A DNA stretch of 64,000 bases from Heloderma charlesbogerti (lineage: Eukaryota; Chordata; Lepidosauria; Squamata; Helodermatidae), in NCBI GenBank assembly GCA_026122225.1, contig JANEZZ010001551.1, positions 1,284,001 through 1,348,000 of the forward strand. The letters run 5' to 3'. This document shows positions 12,001 to 24,000 of the stretch, in pieces. The notes below the pieces were generated by a model. That model worked only from the letters and a program-made list of their open reading frames with translations. It was not told the origin of the DNA and did no database searches. The position numbers and the translations under genes were made by a program. The first letter of the stretch is position 1; the number at the start of each line of letters is the position of its first letter.

Positions 12001-15000
12001 GATACTAGTGCCCTGTTCCCTGACCATATTGTCCAGAAGACCGTCTATTGATTCCAGAGTAAGGCTTTCATGTAAGTTCATCTCAGCCTCACTTAGGGCT
12101 GGAAAAAAGTTCTGAATTCCCATATGCTAAAATCAAGCTTTTAGGTCCTAGCATCAGTTGTGAAATGGTGCAGGTGTGTGGTTTGGAGCACCACTAGTGC
12201 AAGGAAGTGAGAGAAGCTAAAATTTTGAGGCTCCTAAGATCTATCTGTCTTCAAGCTTTCCAATAAGGGTACTACATTAGGAATGTATTGATCCTATGTC
12301 TGCTTTTTGTGCTAAGTTTTATACTCTGAGTAGACTCCCCAGTACATGTATACTCTGTCAATTGTGAAGATGTATCCAATTGTAAATCCCTTCTTTAATC
12401 TCAACAGTACACTGAATCAAAAACATCAGAAGGATTGAGTCCCTGCTTTCATCTGTTTTAAGGTGAAAATGGTAATGTTCTGTACATGTGTTTACTTCGG
12501 CAGTATTAGAACACACAATACAGTATTGAACTGCTCTTGTTTGTCTGTATGGAATACTGGGAGCGCTCAGTGCATCACTTCAAAATACACAGCCTCAGGA
12601 AAGCACCATTTCACATTTAGAGGTTAAGCCCACACAGTGCTCAGTTCCTGTCTAAAGCCATTAAAATATCCTGCGTTTTGAAATTCTGTCTTTATACTAG
12701 TAAAGTTGTGAGATCAGCTAAAGGACACTGTATTGTTGTTTAAAGAGTTGTTAACCTATAGGTAGTGTAACTTAAATTGGTATAGTTGAATAGCATGCAG
12801 AAGCTAAAACTGTAGCCAGCGTGGATGTGTCCTTGGAAACAAAGCCCATGACCAAGCAGGGCACCTTATGAATATGTAAGCAATGGCATATGTGCAGTAG
12901 GGTCTTTCAAAGGGTCTTCATATTCTTGTATCAAACCTCCCAAATGCTGTTTCACTCTGGATCATTGCAAAATGTGGTCTGCGCCATTCCTTAAGAACCT
13001 GTGGTAACTGACTTATCTTTAGCTAAAGGAAACTTGATTTTAGCCTGAGATTCAATTAAAACTGAAAGATTCAGGTGATAGGTGTGTCCCACTCCAGAAA
13101 TTAATATATTCTTTTATTTTTGAAGTTAAATGTCAAGGTTAAAATGAAGAGTCTCTCCCATATGTCTTAGTAGCTCGATTTTCAGCTGGAATACTTGTCT
13201 TTCATTTCATAGAATCACAGAATCATAGAATAGTAGAGTTGGAAGGGGCCTATAAGACCATCGAGTCCAACTCCCTGCTCAGTGCAGGAGTCCAGCCTCA
13301 TCTTGAATGCCTCCAGCATGGGAGAGCCCACTACTTCTCTAGGTAATTGATTCCATTGTCGTATTGCTCTAACAGTCAAGAAGTTTCTCCTGAAGTTCAG
13401 CCAGAATCTGGCTTCCTGTAACTTGAGCCCATTATTCCGTGTCCTGCATTCTGGGATGATCGAGAAGAGATGCTGGCCTTCCTCTCTGTGACAACCTTTC
13501 AAGTTCTTGAAGAGCGCTATCATAGCTCCCCTCAGTCTTCTCTTCTCAAGGCTAAACATGCCCAGTTCTTTCAGTCTCTCTTCATAGGGCTTTGTTTCCA
13601 GTCTCCTGATCATCTTTGTTGCCCCCCTCTGAACCCTCTCCAGCTTGTCTGCATCCTTCTTAAAATGTGGTGCCCAGAACTGGACACAGTACTCCAGATG
13701 AGGCCTAACCAGTGCTGAGTAGAGGGGAACTAGTACTTCCGGGGATTTGCAAGCTATGCTTCTATTAATGCAGCCCAAAAGAGCATTTGCCTTTTTTGCA
13801 GCCACATCACATTGTTGGCTCATATTCAGCTTGTGATCGACAACAATTCCAAGATCCTTCTCACTTGTAGTGTTGTTGAGCCACGTATTCCCCATCTTGT
13901 AACTGTGCATTTGCTTTCTTTTTCCTAGGTGCAGAACTTGGCATTTATCCCTATTAAAGTTCATTCCATTGTTTTCTGCCCAGAGCTCCATTCTATCAAG
14001 ATCACTTTGAATTTTGTTTCTGTCTTCCAAGGTATTAGCTATCCCACCTAATTTTGTGTCATCTGCAAATTTGATCAGCATTCCCTGCACCTCCTTCTCC
14101 AAGTCATGAATAAAAATGTTGAAGAGCACTGGGCCCAGGACTGAGCCCTGTGGTACCCCGCTCGTTACCTCTCCCCAGCTGGAGAAGATCCCGTTGATAA
14201 GCACTCTTTGAGTCTGATTCTGTAGCCAACTGTGGATCCAGCTGAGAGTTGTTTCATCTAGCCCATTTTGAGCCAGTTTGCTCATCAGGATAGCATGGGG
14301 CACTTTGACGGAAGTCGAGGTATATTATGTCCACAGCATTCCCACAGTCCAGAAGGGAGGTTACCTGATGAAAAAATGAGATCAAATTTGTCTGGCAGGA
14401 TTTGTTCTTGACAAATCCATGTTGGCTTCGAGTAATCACTGCATTGTTTTCAAGGTGCTTACAGACTGATTGCTTTATAATCTGCTCTAGAGTTTTCCCA
14501 GGGATTGATGTCAGACTGACTGGTCTGTAGTTCCCAGGTTCTTCCTTTTTACCCTTTTTGAAGATAGGGACAACATTAGCCCTCCTCCAGTCATCTGGCA
14601 CTTCCCCTGTCCTCCATAATTTCTCAAAGAGAATAGACAGTGATTCTGAGAGTTCTTCTGCCAGTTCCTTTGATGCAGCTCATCTGGCCCTGGAGCTTTG
14701 AACTCATTCAAAGTAATTAGGTGTTTCTTGACCATATGCCTATCAATCTCAAGCTGCAATCTTGCCCCTTCAGCCTGTACTTCGCCTTTGCTGGGGGATC
14801 ATAGACCCTCTTTTGGGAGAAGACTGAGCCAAAGTAGGAAGTGAGCACTTCTGCCTTTTCTTTGTCATCTGTTATCATTTTGCCATCCTTATTTAATAGT
14901 TGAACCACCAGTTCTTTCCTCTTTTACTATGCACATATCTGAAGAAAGCCTTTTTGTTGCTTTTAGCATCCCTCGCTAACCTCAGCTTGTTCTCAGCTTT

Positions 15001-18000
15001 AGCCTTCCTAATGCCATCCCTGCAATTCTGGGCTACCTGCCTGTACTCTTCCTTTGTTGCTTGGCCTTCCTTCCACTAGTGCTTTTTTGTTTTCAGGTCA
15101 TCTCTAAGCTTTTAGTGAAGCCACATTGGCTTCTTCTGTTGTCTTCCACCTTTTTTTCTTGTTGGAATTGTTTGTAATTGCGCCTTGAGAATTTCCTTTT
15201 TTAAAAACTCCAAACCCATCTTGCACTCCTTTTCTCATTAGAGTCACTGGCCATGGGACCTTCCTCATTGTTCTGAGTTGATTAAAATCAGCTTTCCTAA
15301 AATCCAGGGTACGGTTTGGCTACACTTGGCTTTTGCTTCCTTTAGAACCAAGAACTCAAGTATAACATAGTCACTTTCCCCCAGGGTTCCTGTAACTGCT
15401 CTTTTATCCATTAAGTCATCTCTGTTGGTTAGAATCAAGTCAAGGATAGCCGATCCTCTAGTTCCTTCCTCTACTTTCTGTAGGAGGAAGTTATCCACCA
15501 CACAAGTCAGGAATTTCCTGGAGGGGCCATGTTTTGCAGAATTTGTCTCCCAACAAATATCGGGGAAATTGAAGTCCCCCATTACTACTACATCATGCTT
15601 CCTTGAAACATTGGCTATTTGCTCTTCAAAAGTTTCATCCTTGTCTTGTCCTTGATTGGGTGGCTGGTAGTAGACTCCGACCACCATGTTCCTTTTATTC
15701 TTCGCTCCATTTATTTTAACCCAGATGCTCTTGATGGGGCTACCAAGCTCATCCTCCTGTATTTCTGTGCAGAGATATGTATTTTTAACATATAGTGCAA
15801 CCCCACCTCCCTTTCTGTTCCTCCTGTTCTTTTTGAACAAGTTATATCCTTTAATTGCTGTATTCCAGTCATGAGAGTTATCCCACCAAGTCTCAGTTAT
15901 ACCTATCAAGTCATAATTTCCCTCCTGTATTAAGAGTTCAAGTTCGTTCTGTTTGTTTCCCATACTCTGGGCATTAGTATATAGACATCGAAGACCACAT
16001 GCTTCATGGTCTGGCTTTCTTCCTACATGTTTGTGAAGACTATTATTGGGTGCTATTAGAGCTGTTCTCTCTGTTGCGGTTCATGAGCCTTCATCCACTG
16101 TTACCCCCAACTTTACATCTCCCTTTCCTGTAGGATTCAGTTTAAAGCCCTCCTGATAAAGTTCTTCATGCTGTGGCCAAACACATTCTTCCCACCCTTT
16201 GTGAGGTGCAACCCGTCTCTTGCCAACAGTCCGTCTTCCAGGAAGTATAGCCCGTGGCCCCAGAATCCAAATCTCTTTCCTTGGCACCACTGTCGTAGCC
16301 ATTCACCCGGAATATTTTTCTTTCCCTTTCTATCCCTCTTCTAACTACTGGAAGGATGAATGAGAAAACTATTTGGGCCCCAAAGTTCTTGAGTTTCCTT
16401 CCCAAAGGTTCAAAGTCTGACGTGATTTCTTCGTAGCTCCGCTTGGCAGTATAATTTGTTCCCACATGGATGAGAAAAAGGGATACCTGTCGGTGGGCTT
16501 TATGAGTGCAGGCAACCCTTCAGTCAAGTCTCTAATCCGTCCTGGGGGACAGCATACCTGGCGAGTCCACGGGTCTTTGCAACATACTTGGGTTTCGATC
16601 CCACGCAGCAAGGAGTCTCCCACTACTACTACTCTTCTCTTCTTGTTGTTGTAGACCTTGGTTTCATCTTTTCTGCTTGACTGACCTTCAGCCGCTTCCT
16701 CACTCTTACGCAGGTTCCCCTGTAATTCTTTCTCTGCGGGCTGTCCTCCAGTCTCATCCTCAAGTACCTGGCAATGGTTCCATAGTTCCACTGCTTCCAC
16801 TGGTACAGAGTGTCTTCTAGTTCTTCTGCTCCTGTCACCCTTCTCCAAGGAGTATCCTCTACTGCATTTTTCCTCACCTCAGCATTTCCCTCTTCTGCCT
16901 CAGCTTGCTGTTGCTCTTCAAGCTTCTGCTCTTCACTTTGCTGCTGTAGTTCCACCATTCTGTCCAAGAACTCTTTGTGTTTTCTTATTCCCTGCAGGGT
17001 TGACAGTCGCCGCTGTAGTCCTCTTACTTTATCTTCCAGCAGCGTGATCAACTTGCACTTGTTGCAGGTGTAGGCCATGTTGTTCTCAGGCAAGAAAACA
17101 AACATGGCACACACCTTGCAGGTAACCACAACTGGAGAGTCTTGTCCTTCCATAGTCTCTTTTCCCTTTTTGTGTCTAGCTTTCTGATTGTTCTAGAGTA
17201 GCCTGTGCCTGGTCCTCTACTCACTGGAGGTTAAAAACGGAGTCCCACTGGTATGGAAGTGTGTGTTACAACAAAAATAAATTTTAAAAAGTTTAAAATA
17301 AAATAAAAATATTAGGGGCCTCCCCCTTGGCCTCCCCTGCCGAACTCCCTGGCCAACTCCTGTTTGCTTCTCCTGTTCACTCGCTCTGATCGCTTGCTCT
17401 CTGGGAGCTTGCTTGCTTGCTTCTATAGTCCCTAGACCAGTTTCCTCTGCTCTGCTGGGGGGTGTGAAACAGATTGAAACTTCCCGCCCACACAGCTTCT
17501 GGGACTACTCAGTCCACACTACCTCAGTTCAGTTGGAGCTCTCAGGAGCACCTGGTGAGCTCACAGCCACTCAGGAAAAGGACAGCCACCTGGGCATACT
17601 CCAGCCCACTTACCTATTTGCCTTTGTCTGCTTTGTCTCTCCTTCCACTGTAACTCCCCTGGCCAACTCCTGTTTGCTCTCCCTGTTCGCTTGCTCTCTG
17701 GGAGCTTGCTTGCTTCTATAGTCCCTAGACCAGCTGGAGCAGCTTCCTCTGCTCTGGTCTGCTCTGCTGGGAGGTGGGAAACAGTTTGTGTAAAGATCAT
17801 GTTTGTGTAAAGATCTTTAAACTACTACACCAAGAGATGACCCAAAATCTGTGCTTGAAATTTAAAAAGTCAGTTGACATGAGAGAACGTCACACTTAAG
17901 AAAAGGGGAAGATTTAGCTTATAATGCATATTTATCATTGCATTCTTTGCTATATGATTTATGTCATCTTTGGAAAGAATTTCATGTAGGTGTCCTGTCA

Positions 18001-21000
18001 AAAAAGTATTTAAAACCAAATGTTTGATTTAAGACACACACCCTGTCCCGCTGCTTCTCTTGCCACAATTTCCCGTTCTCTGTAATGACGTGCAATTGTG
18101 ACGTGGGAATACAGCTGTGGGAAACAAGAGCCTCTAGGAAACACTGTCACATTTTTTGAAGGTTCATCTTGGCGAGAGTAAAACACTGTTAAGAGTTCTG
18201 CATGTCTTTCAAATACTTCAATTTCACAGGGAAGTATCTAAGGCTATATTAACCTCTGAGTAGATGCGCATAAGATTATGCTGTGAAACTTGCAATGTAG
18301 AATCAGGATTTCAATTTGAGTCATAGTAGTACAGCTGTAAATGCTAGGTTGCATGATTTCTGGAGACAACTGGATGACATTTCAAAATGTCCTGTACTTA
18401 AAATGGCTTCTGTCATATCTCAGGAGCCATTTTAGGTGCCTTGAGTTTTGTCAGGTGTTGCCCCCCTATGGAAGATGTCAATGCCTAACTGTATTTTGGA
18501 ACCTTCTTCAGATTGTTGACTTTTAATGCATAAGTTACTGGAGGGAAACTACGAGTTATATTTTTTTTTTAGGTATTTAGAGGTATTTAAATATTTTAGA
18601 GGTAACTATGAGGACAGGATCCAAGGAGCTCGCTAGATGTGCATAAGTGTTTGTGTGTGCACACTGGGGCTTCGGTTCTTTTTCATCATGGCTCATTGTG
18701 CTGTGTTGGCAGTTTGTAAAGTTCCCTGAAGTTTCAGGAGCAGCTTATTGGGCTGCATTGGGGGCTGCTAACAGGAGGGGCCCCTCGGTTTTGCTGATTG
18801 CACAGATGCACCTCATTTGACACTTTGGATTGTGGCATTAGTTCAAAAGATGTAATATGTCATGAATCCTTGGGAGATTACTAAAGCAATCTTATATGCA
18901 TTTCCCTGGTAGTAAATCCCACTGAACTCAGTGGGGTGTACTTCTTAGTAGAAATATATAGAATTGTACTGTAAGTATCATTAACAGGATTAAATGTAAT
19001 TATTGTCTTCTAAGATACTTACTACAAATTCTTATTTCAGAATTTGTGGTTATAATCATCCCTAACAGTCTAAATTGTTGTTTAAGGGCTGTTAAAACAT
19101 GTACTGGTAATAAAGATAATTTTAAGGATTCTACGTCTAAATGGAGCATATGTCTGTAATGAAGCTGCTTCTCTGATACTATTAACAGTGAAATGGAATA
19201 ACATATCCCTGATGTTTAATGATTCCTTAGACGCAGAAGGCTTTTGCTCAGTCTAGTCTCTATAAATGTATATGTTATGATTAGCAAAGTAACTCTTTGC
19301 CTGACCCCTCACAGTTTTCATGCTTGACACAGTGTGATTTAGTGCATGGTCTTTAACTGTTGGTCTTTAACTGTTGGTCTTTAACTGGAGAGACCTGGGT
19401 ACAAATCCCAGTTCAGTCATGAAGCTTGCTAGGTGACTGTAGGAAAGTCACTACCTCTCTGCTCACAGGACTGTTGGTGAGTATATGATGAAATAACCCA
19501 TATATGCTTTCCTGAGGTCCTTGGAGGAAAGGCAGAATACAAATGTGCTTCTTTCAAGGAAAAGAAATGACATTTTAAGGAGTATTTGTCTTTTATTAAA
19601 CAAAATAAAAAATAAAATAGATTTTAAAGACAAAGTTTATTGTAGCTTTTAATAAAGAGCAGTAAATCCACATTTAAAGGTTATCTGAGTTTTGAGGCTG
19701 TCTCATGTGCATGGGGATAATATTTGAAAACTTCAGGTGTTTGAAAAACTGGAGGGTTGTGTCTTCAATAGATTTTAGTTGGTTTAGTTTATTTAACTTC
19801 ACTGTAAGAAGTGAAGTACCATTCGGTACGGCTTATGTCCCATTTTGGATTTTATAATTTGTAATGGATGGAGGGTATTGGCCATTATGGAAGACATCAA
19901 TGGGTTGGATCCAGAATCTGCTTTCCACAAGAGGAAGGTACGTTATGTGAGAGGAAGCATTCTGTTCAGGGAAGGTTGGACCACCCGATTTGGGGGGATC
20001 CTGTCCCCATACCACAACTCACTCAATTCAGTAGCATTTTCAGGAAGCTGGGGGGAGGGGGGCTGCCATGGAAAGGAGGGGCCTGGGAAGTACACTACTG
20101 ACACCACAGTTAATCCAGTGTAAATCTGGATCCAGTTCAGTGTCTCTAACAATAACAGCAATGCTTGTCTCAGGTAAGCTTTATAGTGTTGAACATCTGA
20201 GTAGTTGCAGGCAAGATCTTTGAGTAAATAAGTAGCTGCTAAAATTCCTGTTGCTATCTACAAGACTTGTCTATACGCACTCTCAGTGCATAGCTGACAG
20301 TGCTGTTTTTAAGGACTGAGTCACTACTAAACCTCCATATATGACTCAGGGCAGGTTGTAACAGATCAAGGGTTTGACTCGATGTGGATTTTAAAAGTAA
20401 ATCAGGAAAAAGTCTCATATGCCAAAGCTGAAATTCTTCCATTGCCTGCCCCCCGCAATACCATCTAAACTCAAAACCAACAGCCAAGTCAAATAAAGGC
20501 TTAAGATAATTCTGGAAGATGCTGAAGATTTGGTCTACTGAAGATTTAGTCTACTAGGAGAAAAAAAAAATGATTGTGGAACAGAACTGGAACAGATGGT
20601 GGTCCACATACCTGAGCATAAACATTCACATATGCCCAATCAACCCTGAAGGGTGCATGTTTATAATCGGGTATTTATCTCCTTAAACTTATAAATAGTA
20701 ACTTCCTTGGTCTTTGCTTCCAGATATTAAAGAATTCCCTTTAAATGCTTTTGTCATAACTATAGTGCTCGTGCCAGTGTTTAAGTGGGTGCGCGATGGA
20801 AAGAGAGATTTGCTGTCAATTTGACTAGTGGGTGATCTCTCTGAACTAACTGCTTATATCAGAAGTATTCGGCATTATAACAAAGTTTAACTTTCATGGT
20901 GGCTCTTCGCAAGTTTCTCACTTCAGCATACCCTCCATCTTACATATACAGTCTGATCCTCTTGCAAAGTCAGAAAAGTGTTTTCATTTTGCTGTGTTAA

Positions 21001-24000
21001 TTGTCAGAGTGGTATTGCAATTGATTCCTCCACTTCAGTCAAATGTTAAGACTTCGTAGTGAAGGTGTTTACATGGCCTCACAAAAAGAAGTCTAAAGGG
21101 ATGGGGTCAGGTCAGTCGTCTGACACCTATTAAGACAGAAGGAGTTGCCTTTATACCAAGGCATACTGGACTTGTTCTCTCTAGTCTAGCACTGGCAGTG
21201 GCTATTCACGATCTCAGGCCACAGGTCTTAGAAGTTCTACAACCTGATACTGCTTTTACCAGAGGTGGGAGGAACTGAACTTGACACCATTACATGCAAA
21301 GCAGGCTTTCTCCTCTCGAGCTGTTGTGCCTTTCTCTATCCATTTTCCACAGTAACTTTGATGGAAGTGGCAAGGTTGGAGCTCTGTCTTGTGGGAGGAC
21401 TTCTGGCCTCCAGGACAAGAAAGTAAGTTGACTGAAAAGTTTTGGTAGCATTTCAAGGCAGTGCTTTTCTACTGAGGTCCATAGAAATCTCTTAGGGTTG
21501 GAGCCAACGTTGCATGAGTGGAAGTCCACTCGCACAGAAGGACTTCCTGTCTTCTCCCCTCTGCATCTCCCTGTGCATGCACCAACTCTGCTCTGGAGGG
21601 TTCCCTAATCCTCTGGAGCAGATTTTGGGGGGAGAGTGTGGAGGGCTGCAGGGGGAGTGGAAATCCATTCCACTAACAGTTTTTCTCCTACTGATGGTAC
21701 ACCACCATTGGATACAATCCTTAGCTAATGTATGTCTAGTAATCTAGGTCAAACTTAAAAACCTAGAGTTCCTTATAGGCCGTGTGTGATTTTATTTTGT
21801 TTCGGGCCACCAAGATTCATTATTTACACTGCTCTTATATGTTTCACACATTGGTGTTGTGCTACACTGGTCATACATTCATGAACATGTGATTTTGTTT
21901 TGATGTGTCCTGTACTGGCTGAATGTGGCTTTGTTGTGTACTATGCTTGTTCATATTTAATGAATTTAGTCCTTTACATGACTAAAATTGACCATATTTA
22001 TTTATACTATTTATTGGACACCATATGACAGAAATTCCTTAAAATATTAAAATAAAACAAGTTAAAACAATTGCAGTGCAATAAAATGCAGCAAATAAAA
22101 CACAACTAACCATAAAAGGTATGGTGGAGGCTGTGATATCAAGGTTGGCTTGTTATAAGATGACTACTGTTCTTATCTAGCTGGTACAACATTTTAACTG
22201 TTTCTGGTATACATGGATACCCTTTTGGAGTTTTATAATATTGCTTAGCAAAGTAACTGCACTTGCATGATCTGGAAATAATGCTAACGTCAGCACCTAC
22301 ATCGGTTAGATGCCTGCAGAACTTTATCTGTAGCTGCCACATGGGAGCTTTTTAACATACCAGGAAGTAGTATATTTGGATGAAGAATTCAACAGAAGCA
22401 ACTTGAGTGCCTCCAAAAAGCATCATCGGGCCTGACCAAGTAACCCAGTTAGAATGCGTTGTAAGAATACTATGATGGGTTATTCACTTATTATACACCT
22501 CACCTGCTGTGTTCCATTTGTGAATCAAAGAACAAGCCAGTGAAGTTCATAGTCGGACTAGAGTCTTTCCAAAAATCTTTTTTGCTGTGCCACTGGGAAA
22601 GGAGTTAGTGAACTCCTTTCCTTTGTCTTGGCTTGTATGGAAGAAAATGGCTGAGCTGCATAACAAGGAGGAGGGGAAACCTTTGTGATCCTAGTCTGTG
22701 TTGCAGGCCAAATCATGGCCACAGGCTGTCAGTTGCATGCTCTAATCAATGTAGGAGAATGCAGGCTTTCAGCTTCAAGCATGCACGTGTTCCTATGTCA
22801 ATAGAAATTCCATTAAAAGATAGCGTTTTTCTTCTTCGGTATCAGCAATAAAATAAAATCAGTATCAACAGGTACTTAGGATGTTAGGAAAAGGTAATTA
22901 TCTGGCTGACTTCCTGATCATTTTAATTTCTGGGTCTTGTAAAGCTGAGCTTGATCCTATAAGGTTGATTTTGCTCTTCACAAGAACTCTGCTGTTTTCA
23001 CAGGCAAAGAGAAGACTGGAACTAGGAGAAAGTGGACAGCAGTTTCTAGCTGAAGGATTAAGAACTCCAAAGGGGAAAGGGAGAGCTGCAACTAGAAGTC
23101 CAGATAGTCCAAAAAGTAAGGAATCTTTTTAGTTAAATTTATGGCAATGGTCTGTCAGAACTTCAGAGCTTTGAAAACTTCTGGATTTTGAGTCACACAC
23201 ACCCCTTGCAGTAAAACAGCATATGAGCAGCAAAGGCATTCAGTGCATTCTGAGGCAATCCTTCTCTCAGTTAATTTAATCAAACTAAAATTATGAGTCT
23301 CTGGTCTCACAGTGGTTCCTGAATTCCCCTATGTATGTGAGAAAAAGCTACATACTATCTTATTAGACTCAACCACTGATCAGTTTATTATAATATTTTA
23401 ACCACTACTGTGAACTCATCACAAAGTTAAACAATTTCTGTGCTAAGAATGTTGAAATTCTGCTCTGAGTAAATTTACACATATCTACTCTTCATGATTT
23501 TGCTTCCAAGTTCCAGGCTTGAAAACAAGGCAGAGGGATAAGAAAGGGCATGGAGATCTTAATTGGAGTGGCTAGCTGGGTGGAAGTGAGAGGTAGGCCT
23601 ATGCATCATACCAAATTTTGGAAGCTTAGCTTGAACTCCTGAATCTAATTCTGCATATATTTTTAAATTCTGCAACAATCAAGGACAGAAATGTGCTTTT
23701 AAAAGGTTGAGATGAAATATGGCTCTAAAGATCAAATTTTGTACTTGCACATAGTGATCCTGTTGTTGAAATTTGCAGCATCTAGTACCATCCTTTCTTA
23801 AAATTAGTGTAGGAATTGTTATGCTGAACGACAGTTAAAGAGCAGATAGGCACTGCTCATAATTGATCAGTGGGTTGCACTAAAGCAAGAATTTCTAAGG
23901 TTATGTTGGCTTTTATAAGCTTCTATTTACAAGCTGGATCTTGGAAAGGAACACCCAAAAGCACAAAGCATCTTCAAACTCGGTCTTATTTTACATGCAC

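Larger units (their letters stand above)
13209..17783 (-). mobile_element. Near full-length CR1 LINE, antisense and inactive
   Basis: At the left edge, TAGAATCACAGAATCATAGAAT is the complement of the short terminal repeats (ATTCTATG type) that end CR1 elements, so the 3' end is at 13209 and the 5' end near 17783. The length of about 4.6 kb is close to a complete CR1. In order on the minus strand: 5' UTR with duplicated promoter-like units, ORF1 (zinc-finger, coiled coil, esterase), and ORF2 (endonuclease and reverse transcriptase). Both frames are broken by shifts and small deletions, so the copy is dead. It is inserted against the direction of E2F3 transcription. Confidence 0.92.
6059..23003 (+). 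other. E2F3: E2F3 intron before exon 2
   Basis: GTAGGT donor at 6059 and a pyrimidine-rich TTTTCACAG acceptor ending at 23003. No other exon is recognised within it. Repeats account for about 6 kb (CR1, MITEs, SINEs). The remaining AT-rich sequence, including 6220-10590, 11823-13208 and 17816-18880, looks like ordinary intron. Confidence 0.85.
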
